From Iris pallida (Eukaryota > Streptophyta > Magnoliopsida > Asparagales > Iridaceae), in assembly GCA_029216955.1 (NCBI GenBank), contig JANAVB010010791.1:8078868-8142867 (forward strand): a DNA stretch of 64,000 nt, in the 5' to 3' direction. Under the pieces are notes generated by a model, which had not been told where the DNA came from, made no database searches, and worked only from the letters and a program-made list of their open reading frames with translations. Positions 24,001 through 33,300 of the stretch are shown piece after piece. The first letter of the stretch is position 1; each line of letters begins with the position of its first letter. The position numbers and the translations under genes are program-made.

Positions 24001-25504
24001 TGTAATCTCCGTCGACTACGAAGAGAAGACGGTGTCAGCTAATGTGGTGTCACTTCAGTTCGGCACCTTGCCGCCGACTACCACACAAGATGGCATCGTC
24101 CCCATCCCTAAAGCGACAATGGAGGTGGTGAACTTGCCACCCACCCGTGACAATGTGAGTGGACTTGTCCCACTCACCACATCTCGAGGAGAGGTCCTCT
24201 GGGTTCACCCCGACCTCGTCTCCGAGGTAATTCAACCGGAGGTACGCCCTACCTCCAAAGCAAAAGGCAGGAAGATCAAGTCTTGCCGCACGGTCTCTTC
24301 TTCAACGGAAGAGGCGCTTCCGGTGCAGACGCGTGCACAACAGAACTCCCAGCCCGGTGAAGCTGCCGTCGAAGTGGTGCCTCCTGGCACCATCCCTGAG
24401 GAGGGTCCATCCAAGCCCTCAGCAGCCAATAAACAAAAGCAAGTGGAGGCCCGTTTCGACAGACCTCTGCGGAAAGAAAATGCTTCGGGGCTAGCCAAGC
24501 CCCACAATTTTGACATTCTGGCACAACTAGCCAGTACTCCTGCACGCTTGTCTTTGTTCGAGCTCCTGCGTCTCTCCAAGGACTCCCGAGAAGCTCTCTG
24601 CGAAGCTCTGAAGGATGCCGAATCCTTTCTCAGTCAAATCAAGCAGCCTGAAGACCTCCCAACTACTTGTGCACACTGTCATTGTGCGGATGAAGTTATC
24701 CTAAACATAACTTTCACCCAACAAGACATGCTGCTCAAGCATCACCGACATAACCGATCGTTGTATTACACAGGGTACATCGGTTCGGTAAAGGTGAGCA
24801 GGATTCAGATCAATCCGGGGTCTTCCCTAAGCATCATTCCAAAGGCGCTGCTATCAAAGCTGGGGATCCCAATGTACCGGCTGGCGCCCTCCAATACGAC
24901 CATCAGTGGCTTCAACGCTAGCAAGAGCGAGCCACTGGGCAAGATCCGGCTGAAGTATCACATCGGCAGCCTCAAAACTGAGGTGACTTGTTATGTGGTG
25001 GATGCCGAGGTCAACTACAACATCTTACTCGGACGACCATGGTTACATGAGTACATGGTGGTGCCCTCCACGCTCCACCAATGCATGAAATATGTATCCA
25101 CCAATGGCGTCATCCGGACGGAGTTTGCAGATATCGATCCCTTCAAAGGGATTGAGGCCTACTTCACCGATTCCGACTTGTACAAGCCACTTGACGAGGA
25201 GGAAGCCAACGACGCCGATGATGAAGCAGAGACGGCAACAGAGCCGGACTTGGAGCCCGAAATGACTCCCGACGCCCCCTTGAAAATCCGATTGAAGGGC
25301 AAGCCTCCCCAGAAGGCGCCTCCAATGAGCATCAAGCTATCAGGGAAAGCACCGACTCACGAAGCTCCCATGAAGATACGCCTCAAGGGAAAGCCACCTC
25401 AAACAGCGGCTCCCCTGGTGGTAAAATTACAAGGGAAGGCGCCACTCATCAGAGGCGCAACCGAGGCACCTCTCAAGGTGCGTCTTAAAGGCAAGCCGCC
25501 GTAG
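21065..25504 (+). CDS. gag-pro: Tat gag-protease polyprotein
   Basis: An open frame of 1479 codons for Gag and the aspartic protease. It opens with the ATG at 21065, inside the last 10 bases of the LTR, and reads through the PBS; the true start could be a later ATG. Residues 1-640 are a low-complexity, basic then acidic N-terminal region with two SVF[DQ]RL motifs, as in other plant gypsy Gag proteins. The Gag core is at about 679-860. A CHHC knuckle follows (YCHYHRFVGHPTKDC, about 950). The protease is near 1240-1350; the family's active-site aspartate appears as asparagine in INPGSS (about 24812). The C-terminal 75 residues repeat the basic motif KIRLKGKPP. The frame ends in TAG 25502-25504 with pol in the same register. 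Confidence 0.9.
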   Translation: MANKLATLLGTSFSSTEKVVSQADDVKVGSSHKTLVVRLNQQAYEEFISEGSASLSKRLSKPKKTRAVWVCKVDASGTTVEGDAPVQPSLPADVLSSQGAPADAAHLSGKRAADHVPQPSSSQARKIRRRSRGAANAPRITSDVPQRASVFDRLTRCNGEENLDAEYYALQRAGTKKSKAARAMRHKRAMPAAGQRHALTITRAADGKLYKVDSSASVPTTSRPSKSSSRLDAFTACTTKPREANSVVLNSRASSGCAFEVRSSHFKCCGSPTTDRDACLVLDQGTQHSPDHPGAWPCHAPERGVRVALSSNDLRNVITHKRRSGELTNKHDAPLTGHTCAVVTINCCCKTAVPPKQSVFQRLQSSTPLRHRLGTKVSAEEELKVASCNVISNSSSVRKTTANSSSSSKSQPRKTKAAVSTSGVFEGTRSRKKFLEEAGGSQTLVEPPSEDEDVQSTAAADLHQGEDGLPEAPQNDDVLQDTARGSGGNEEALQDRAEGNQALADAPVEDELQNVAGGGQTPGEVTPPHESEAESEASTNPSTSGRVMTVYMTGGDLETDAPPQDIVQRIDSLEGGLKTLSASMQALTQAVFEMQSALIRTPSNGPNPGANGESSVPLQRTPSDTEAPRTSEPSNAPLQVVPPSPTPSSTEDVVEMIKDLRERFESKNRQEERQKMGIPQPYPLEWNKVVYTPKYKPQTLTPYDGKDSPRRYQTYFQSQTGHLPKEDALLTSIFVGALKGVAYDWYCSLPDNSISSFDDLTRLFLDRFYDGGKDMTMASLIEIRQKDKETVRAFIERFRQACFRLPPGMPEHALLSACSMNMLPAVKLWLNSTLPPDWSSLIIEAEAAEKKAANARLLGVSFPAFDDKGKKSAINNSGRETKGKQALTVNASKGASAPTQKPPLAPRPKEVYSFNDDDTLQLFEILKQGDKIKLPDPKRPDEVGKVDNPRYCHYHRFVGHPTKDCYVLKNYIQRMINADVISVDYEEKTVSANVVSLQFGTLPPTTTQDGIVPIPKATMEVVNLPPTRDNVSGLVPLTTSRGEVLWVHPDLVSEVIQPEVRPTSKAKGRKIKSCRTVSSSTEEALPVQTRAQQNSQPGEAAVEVVPPGTIPEEGPSKPSAANKQKQVEARFDRPLRKENASGLAKPHNFDILAQLASTPARLSLFELLRLSKDSREALCEALKDAESFLSQIKQPEDLPTTCAHCHCADEVILNITFTQQDMLLKHHRHNRSLYYTGYIGSVKVSRIQINPGSSLSIIPKALLSKLGIPMYRLAPSNTTISGFNASKSEPLGKIRLKYHIGSLKTEVTCYVVDAEVNYNILLGRPWLHEYMVVPSTLHQCMKYVSTNGVIRTEFADIDPFKGIEAYFTDSDLYKPLDEEEANDADDEAETATEPDLEPEMTPDAPLKIRLKGKPPQKAPPMSIKLSGKAPTHEAPMKIRLKGKPPQTAAPLVVKLQGKAPLIRGATEAPLKVRLKGKPP
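21078..21095 (+). other. Primer-binding site, tRNA-Arg type
   Basis: TGGCGACTCTGCTGGGGA begins four bases after the LTR end. From memory it differs by one base from the complement of a plant tRNA-Arg(ACG) 3' end, and tRNA-Arg priming is typical of Ogre/Tat elements. It lies within the gag reading frame. Confidence 0.75.
25273..25501 (+). repeat. Coding tandem repeat of a basic motif
   Basis: At the protein level LKIRLKGKPPQ, SIKLSGKAP, MKIRLKGKPPQ, VVKLQGKAP and LKVRLKGKPP follow one another, alternating two related 20- to 25-residue units. The last unit abuts the TAG at 25502. The DNA copies have diverged at third positions, so the amino-acid pattern appears to be kept. Confidence 0.85.
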
Positions 25505-28500
25505 TCATCCAAGGTGCCGGAGAGGGCTCACATAACCCTCTCAGACCCCAAAGTCAGAGCGGTGGAGGACTCTCCTGACCCGGCCCCAGTGCTTACAGAT
25601 GAGGAGCTTGGCGAATATATCTCTGCTGATGTAGACGCACCCTCCTTCGATAATGTAATCCCACGGGATAAAATCTCGTACTTTATCAATAATAGAGTGT
25701 CTTTCAATTATTCTTGTCTTCCACACTGGAATGCCATGTATACATTAGACAACGCTCTACGGTCGTTGCAAACACAAATAACGACCGTCCACCATAATCG
25801 AGTGGCCCCGTCTCAAGGAGTCTTCATAATCCCCCCACGAAGCCGAGACGAAGGCACCATCATCTCGGGCAAAGTCGAGCGTCATCAGGACCTCCCGTCA
25901 ATCGAGCCCGAACCTGATACCGGCAGAGTACAAGTCTATCGGTACACGGATACGGCAAAGCGCATCATCCAAAAGATGGGCTACGACCTGAAAAGCAATA
26001 AAGGCCTAAACTACGGCAAGGGTCGGCATCTCCCTGTCCGGCTTTCGATGCCCAATGGAAAGCCACAGGATTACTATAATCGGACTCAACGGGGGTTAGG
26101 CTATGTCATGCCGCCATCAACTCCAGAGAGTTCAGACGCAGAAGACATAGAACATTCCCACTCGTCTGAAGCATCGACGTGGGATTCCAATACCAGTATC
26201 GGATCAGTCTTTAGGAAAGTGCTGTCAGCTAACATGACATCGGCGCAACCTCAGAAAGATGAAGGCGAAGACCAACCGCCGGAACCCTTCGAAGAGGAAC
26301 CCTGGGCTCAACGCCTAGGAGAACAATGGGAGTCTCGTTTTGAGTTACGAGAACCTCCCACCGAAGACGAAGTCGAGCAGATCGACCTCGGGGATGGGTC
26401 TTCTTCTAAACCCATCTTTATCAGCAAAAGCTTGGAAGGAGAAGACCGAGAATCTTTAGTCCAACTGGCTAAAGAGTATATTGACGTCTTCGTCTGGAGC
26501 TACGAAGACATGCCGGGTCTCGATCCACAGATCGCGATGCATAGGTTGAACATCTTACCAGATGCCAAACCTATCAAACAACAACAGCGACGCTTCCGCC
26601 CGGACATCATGAATGCCATCGATCAGGAGGTGGACAAGCTCTTGACCAGTGGCTTCATCCGTGAGGAACAACACCCGGACTGGGTAGCCAACGTCGTCCC
26701 TGTCACCAAGAAAAACGAGAAGATACGAGTCTGTATCGACTTCAGGGATCTCAACTCTGCTTGCCCGAAGGATGAATTCCCGCTCCCAATCACCTATGTA
26801 ATGATCGACAACACATGTGGCTTTGAACGCATGTCCTTCATGGACGGGTATTCAGGCTACAATCAAATCAAGATGTTCCCCGATGACGCAAAACACACGT
26901 CATTCAGGACTCCGAAAGGTGTTTTCTGCTACACAGTAATGCCCTTCGGCTTGAAGAATGCCGGTGCAACATACCAACGAGCGATGAGTACCATCTTCCG
27001 TCAACATCTTCGCAAGACAGTTGAGTGTTATGTTGACGACATCGCAGTCAAGAGCCGCCTCAAAAGAGATCACCTACAGGACCTGAGGACGGTCTTTGAT
27101 CTCATGCGGGCACATCAACTCAAAATGAACCCCGCTAAATCTTTCCTGGGGGTTTCTAGCGGCAAATTCTTGGGCTTTGTCATCACGGTAAAAGGCATTC
27201 ATGTCGATCCCGAGAAGACTAAAGCCATCCTCAACATGGACCCTCCGAAGAACCTTCGAGAACTTCGGGGCTTACAGGGACGTCTGGCATACATCCGGAG
27301 GTTCATAGCAAACCTCTCCGGTAAATGTCAACCCTTTACTCAGCTCATGAAGAAGGGAGTCTCTTACGTCTGGACAGAGGAGTGCCAAAAGGCTTTCGAC
27401 GACATCAAGGCTTACTTGACAAGCCCGCCAGTCCTAGTGGCACCTGTCGCCGGCAAACCATTCCTCCTCTATGTCCGTGCCATGGATCATTTCCTCGGCG
27501 CTTTACTGGCTCAAAACAGCGATGCAGGCTACGAGCAGGCAATCTACTACCTCAGTCGAACACTCATCGGGGCCGAACACCGGTACAACCCCGTTGAAAA
27601 AGAGTGCATGGCTTTGGTGTTTGCCATTCAGAAGACTCGTCATTACGTCTCGGGCCAGACAATTCACGTCATCTCCCGAGTCAATCCACTCAGAGTTCTC
27701 ATGACGAAGCCAGGGTCATTAAACTCCCGGCTGGCTACATGGGCGATCCTACTAACGCCATACAACATGGTGTTTGTCCCGCAGAAGGCGGTCAAGGGTC
27801 AGGCTCTGGCTGACTTTTTAGCTGCACACCCCATCCCAGAATCTTCAAAACTCTATGAAGACATCCCGGATGAAGTCCAAGAATCAAACGTCACTGAAGG
27901 AAGCCCCGTTTGGCGGATGTTCTTCGATGGCGCTTCAAGAACGGGCCCCAACGACCAAATCATCGCAGGAGTGGGGGTAGTCTTGGTCTCCCCCGATCAG
28001 CTGGTCATCCAGCGCGCATACTCTCTTTCGAAGCCGTGCTCCAACAATGTTGCTGAGTACAACGCACTCGTCATGGGACTCCAGCTAGCACAACAGCTGG
28101 GGGTGGATCATCTGGAAGCCTACGGCGACTCGAAACTCGTCGTAAACCAGATTCGGGGGCAATACGAGGTTCGCCATGAAGATTTGATCCCTTACCATGA
28201 AGTTGCATTGAACATCATTTCAACCTTCACTGGGTTCTTCATCGAACATGTACCCCGTCTACAAAACTTGGAGGCTGACGCTCTGGCTGGCCTCGCAGCC
28301 TCATTGGCCGCGTCCCTTGGGACTCAACACTATGTCACGGTAACTGGCCGAGACTTGATTTGTCCCAGAAACAACCTATGTTTGCAAATGGCTCACGCCG
28401 TGCCGACAAACACCGATGTTAATGTCCGAGACTGGAGATTCCCGTTCATCGACTTCGCCGTCTACGGAATCCTTCCGGAAGACCCGAAGGAAGCCGTCTC

Positions 28501-29689
28501 AGTCAGGAGACGCTCTCTTCGATTCTACTACGATACAGCCACTAAAATGCTGTACCGACGCTCCTTCGACGGGCTTCTCCTTCGATGCCTGTCTAACGAA
28601 GAAGCGGCCGAAGCTCTTCGAGAAGCTCATGACGGAACTTGCGGAGCTCACCAACCAGGTCCTAAGTTGCAAGATCGACTGCGACGTATGGGCTACTACT
28701 GGCCAACCATGGCCGCCGACGCAGTGGAATATGCTAAGAAGTGCCATGCATGCCAACTTCATGCAGACTTCATACATACACCGTCTGAACCTCTACATCC
28801 TACAGTCGCCTCCTGGCCATTCGAAGCCTGGGGCATGGACATTGTAGGACCAATCACCCCTCCTTCATCAAGAGGACATCGTTTCATCCTGGCCATCACC
28901 GATTACTTCTCCAAATGGGCGGAAGCAGTCCCACTAGCGGAAGTAAAAAGCTCCAGGGTGGTCAGCTTTATCAAACACCATGTCATTTACCGTTTCGGAG
29001 TACCCAGGCGAATCATTCATGACAATGGTCCCCAGTTCATCAGCCACATTTTCAGCAGGTTCTGTGACAAGAATCGCATTCAAAACGTGGCCTCAACCGC
29101 CTACAATCCGGCAGCAAACGGATTGGCCGAGGCGTTCAACAAAACTATCGTCAGGCTGCTCAAAAAGGTCGTGTCATCCAACAAACGCGACTGGGACGAA
29201 AAGCTCGGCGAATGTCTTTGGGCCTACCGCACAACGGTACGGACCCCAACAGGCAACACACCATTCTCCCTGGTCTACGGGAGCGAAGCGGTACTGCCTC
29301 TCGAGATCCAGATCCCCTCACTCTGAGTAGCGATCTCAAACAAACTCACAGAAGAAGACAATCAACGTCGTCGTCTGCGGGAACTAGAGGCACTTGACGA
29401 AAAGCGTCTCCTAGCTCAACAACACATCGAACTTTACCAAGCCCGTATATCACAGGCTTTCAACAAGAAGGTCAAGCAAAGAACTTTCCAAGTTGGCGAC
29501 CTGGTTTTAGCAGTCAGAAGGCCAATGGTGTTAACTCACAAGACACCAGGGAAGTTCGAGCCCAAATGGGAAGGACCCTTCATCATTGAGACGGTATACT
29601 CAAACAGTGCTTACCGCCTCGCCAAACCCAATGGGGACTTGTTCATGATGCCCATCAACGGCAAGTTCCTAAAGAAGTACTATTCTTGA
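25505..29689 (+). CDS. pol: Tat pol: RT, RNase H, archaeal-type RNase H, integrase
   Basis: Same frame as gag-protease, so a fusion product needs stop readthrough or splicing; there is no good ATG near the start. Order: G-patch-like segment (MGYDLKSNKGLNYGKG, about 25975), RT with YVDD (about 27030), a degenerate first RNase H (about 27470-27760), a second RNase H of archaeal type with FFDGAS, AEYNAL, GDSKL and ADAL (about 27910-28300), then integrase. Integrase has the zinc-binding H/C residues (about 28625-28760) and the DDE acids in GMDIVGP, HDNGPQF and GLAEAF. A TGA at 29324-29326 interrupts the C-terminal part at a likely arginine codon (CGA to TGA). The frame then continues to TGA 29687-29689, with the GKFEPKWEGPF module. 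Confidence 0.93.
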
Positions 29690-29776
29690 CATCCTCCAAG
29701 ACATGTATTTCCCCAAACAACCTCTTTTCACAAAGTCAAACGCTTCCGGAACCCAGCTGTTCCGTGGCATCCTTCC

Positions 29777-30096
29777 GTAGAAAGATAACCACGTCCACAT
29801 TACCTCTGAGTTGTCTCTCTACATCCTACAAAGCGGAACCTTATATTTCGTGAGCTTACGCTATCCTTCATGTTTACCACGTCCACATTACCTCTGAGTA
29901 AACATCCCGTACAAACAACTCCTGTGTTGTCGTACATTGATCGCAGAACTTCCACGTCCATATTACCTCTGAGTTGTTCAGCGTATCCCCCAGGATCATT
30001 CCTACCACGTCCATAAATACCTCTGAGTAGGAAGATTCTATCATTTGAACCTAATGATTGCCATGTCCACATTACCTCTGAGCAAACATGTTGGTT
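29777..30096 (+). repeat. Five hairpins with a common 22-base loop and different stems
   Basis: Loops at 29789-29810, 29877-29898, 29952-29973, 30005-30027 and 30061-30082 all begin CCA[CT]GTCC and end ACCTCTGAG. Flanks differ but pair. Hairpin 1: 12 positions (29777-29788 with 29811-29822), one mismatch and one G-U. Hairpin 2: perfect 7 bp (ATGTTTA/TAAACAT). Hairpin 3: 7 of 8 outer pairs (29942-29949 with 29976-29983) with an inner T-T mismatch. Hairpin 4: 12 bp with one bulged A and one G-U (29992-30004 with 30028-30039). Hairpin 5: about 11 pairs in 13 with one bulge (30048-30060 with 30083-30096). In the sense RNA this lies in the pol 3' untranslated part. Function unknown. Confidence 0.85.
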
Positions 30097-30222
30097 CCTT
30101 CAAACTTATTATCTGTACCTAAAAACCAAGGTGCGCAAAAGATAATAGGTCCACATAAATCATCTAGTTCATGAGATCAAAAATGAACACATCACAAAAG
30201 AAAAAAGAGATAGTGTATTTCT

Positions 30223-30228
30223 TTATTT
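30223..30228 (-). terminator. Polyadenylation signal of the antisense gene
   Basis: CTTTATTT at 30221-30228 gives AATAAA on the minus strand, about 75 bases after the antisense stop codon at 30301. If used, the antisense transcript would end before the hairpin cluster. Confidence 0.55.
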
Positions 30229-30300
30229 TTCAAAAAAGGGAGTACAGAAATACGCTATTTCCCCAGCAAGAGTTGCAAAAACACATAAAAAGAAGAGAAA

Positions 30301-33300
30301 CTACAGTCCCCGATCCTCTCCAGGGTGGGATGAGAGCTCTTTGACTCGACGTATCAGGTCGGCAGTACGAGTTTCCACAGTCGCCTGGACTCGGAGCTCG
30401 GCTTCTTGACGCATTAATCCGACAGCCTCAGTGGAAGTTTTACTCTCATACTTCTCATCAAGCTGTCGTCGCTGCTGAGCCAAAGCAAGGGTCCGCTGAG
30501 TAAGAGTCGCTTCCTCCTGCTTGAATGCCACGTGTTCAGCCAGGACACGATCAGCTTCTAGTTGAAGTTGGGCCCGCTGGTCTTCAAGACGGCGCATCTG
30601 AGCATCAACCTCTGCGATGTTAGCATCCACCGCAGCCCGCTTCTCCGTCGTCTTTTTCATAGATTGAGACAACTGCTCCGCCGCAGCCTCAGTCCCAGCC
30701 ACTTCACGCTCCCAACTGCTCACATCGGCTCGATGGGAAGCCTCGATTTCAGCAATCAACTTCCCTATCTCTGCATCTATCAGGACAGAGAGGTCATTTC
30801 GTTGGATGCGATGCAGTTCTGCGAGCCGCTCGTCCAGCTCAATCACCGAAACCTCCAGAATTTTGGCCATATGGTCATGGCCTTGGTGAACGCGGATCAG
30901 CTCGATACAAGGCATTGCCAAAGCTTTTGCTGTCGCAAAGCTCCCCTTGGCATCCATCACTGCAGATACACCTTTCTCCAGTATTTTGTACACTCCCTCG
31001 ACGAGGAACTTCACATACTCGTCGGCATCCGCCAGCACCTGCGGCGTCATAGCAGGAGTTGGGGGAGCTACTACAGTTTGCGGACCGGAGGAAGATCCGC
31101 CAACCTCGATCTGAGAGGTTTGAACCTCGGCAGCAATAGGCTCTTCATCAACAGGGGCCAGACTGCTAGCCCGAGGAGCCGAAGGAACAGAAGGAGCCGG
31201 CACATGCGTCGTGATAGTACCCCAAGTGGAAGAAGCAACAGAGGGTTCCACACCCTTACCCTTCTCAAGCCCGGAGAAATCACCGACGTCAACGGCCACC
31301 TCTTCTACCCCCGACGTTCTATCAGCATCAGCTACCTCCCCCGGCAAAACGGAGAGATCAACATTTATCTCCTGGCCAGCCCCAGGAGACAAGACCGGCA
31401 GAAGGGTCTCATTCTTCTCAAGTCCCTCTACAGGGACAAAATCTGTCGCTACCGCCTGATCGGTAGCCATCTCTATGTCCATGGTTGAAGCCAAGGAAGA
31501 ATTTGGCAATGATTCAGCCGACCTCCCTTCATCATGACAAGGAGGGGAATCAACCCTCTCCTCTATCCTCACTGCTTCTGCTGCCCCCGCAACGGACCCT
31601 TGCAACGCTGGAGGGACGTCACCAGAAGGCGACGAACTCCAATCCACTTCATCATCAGGATGCCTCGAGTCTGTAGGACTCTCAGCGTCCAAGGCCTCCA
31701 CGGCAGATGGTACTATCCCAGAAGTTGTTGCAACTTCAAAGTCAGGAGATACTAAAACCTCCGCGGGAACATCTTCGGGACCCTCCTCCACAGGAGACAT
31801 CATCATCGGTGGAATGCGCTCCTCAGAAGAGCCTGCCACCTCCTTCGGCTTACTGGTGCCCGGTTTCGAAGCACGAGACTTCTTCTTCAATCCCTACAAG
31901 AAGAAGAACATAAGTCGCCACAATGACATAAAAAACTGGAATTATGAAGCACTCCTTACCTCAGCGGGAGCTGAGCCCGTTGGCATTACAAGTGGCGCTT
32001 CCGTAATCTTCGGGGTCGACGTCCTTCTCGACCTTTTCGGTACAGAAGAACCAGCTTCTGGGTCAGCCCGCCTTTTCCCGACAGACGGGTCTCTCACTGG
32101 TGCCACAGCAGCAGCCCGATACCCCGCCAATTCTGGCGGACGATATGACCGAGCTGCCACCAACATATTCGTTGTTGCCTCCAACTGGGTTCCAATGATG
32201 AAACTAGTCTCCCTGTCATAACCAGGAGACATAGTATTCATAGTGCAATACAGCTTGGCGGCCGGATATAAGATCGGCGGCCGAGGATTGCGAACTGGTG
32301 TGGTAAACTTAACGCTAGTGCATCCAGCGTTATAATACTGCCAGCCCCGGGCTCCATCCAGCAAACTCCCGATGAAGCCTAGACTGCTACTGGGATTCCG
32401 CAGCATTAGCTGAGTGTAGCCAAATTGACGAGCAAATCGGCTTGGCAAGTACGGTTCCAGATAACATCTGTTCTGATTACGGTAGACCAGGTGCGAAGGC
32501 CGGATACTCTGCAACCAACGAAAACTCCATTTCGGCAAAGTAACCGCATCCTCGCCAGAATCAACCAAATCCTGGTCGGCCTCGAAATTCTTGAAGATCG
32601 GGCCAACCTTCACGATTTCCCACCCCTGAAGGAAGGACAAAACCCTCCTACAAACGGGGACGCCAGTGTAAGACCACTTCCTCTTGTAGAAGCGGCGAAT
32701 GAAGGCATCTCCTTCAACATGGTCCTCCTCAGGGCTAGGACTCATCACATTCGGATGATGTAAGATCAGCCACCCCATAAGATAATGGAAAGGCAGCTCG
32801 GCCCGGGGAAAGTTATCATTATTACCTTTCTCGTGGATCACATCATCAGCAAAAGACCTCAAACCGCGCAACAGGTTGCACACCATCGCGGGGAGGAGAG
32901 CTAAAGGTCGTCCAAAGGCCAACTTCACTGCAGGCAAAATGAGATTCCGATGTACCCTCTCAACGGTACCGGATCCCCCTGCAAATATGCAATCCCGGAG
33001 CCATATCATCAAGTAGGCCGTCAACACTGCCTTAGATGACATCCGGTGCACGCAGTGCCAGAAACAGCTGTACGTATCCTTGCCGCTCTCATTGGAATGT
33101 GGGGTCCTCTCGTCCAGCCGGGTTATTTCAGAACTCACTTCCGCGGGTTTCAAGCCCTACGGAGTCGCAAACCGGATCCTCGAAGGATCCGCCAAATCCT
33201 GTCTGAAGACATAGTCCCTCCAAGCAGTCACGTGAGGCTGGGTCTTACCCTTGTCCCTCCGGTGCATCAGATAATGATGGCTCGTCACATCCTTGAAAAC

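Larger units (their letters stand above)
29690..30300. other. Convergent spacer between pol and the antisense gene
   Basis: About 610 bases with no gene. It holds the five-hairpin cluster (29777-30096), a sixth perfect 6-bp hairpin with an unrelated loop (CGGAAC/GTTCCG, 29747-29764), an inverted pair TATTATCT/AGATAATA at about 30109-30147, and the antisense polyadenylation signal. Confidence 0.8.

Noticed and set aside
25422..25550. Intron joining gag and pol (donor near 25422, acceptor CCTCTCAG at 25550)
   Set aside because: The two sites are in different phases, so the join would break the frame.
29777..30096. Hammerhead or twister ribozyme in the hairpin cluster
   Set aside because: No CUGAUGA/GAAA core and no twister consensus on either strand.
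30562..31488. 308-codon plus-strand frame opposite exon 3 of the antisense gene
   Set aside because: The minus strand has phase-consistent exons and a coiled coil; this frame is a shadow.
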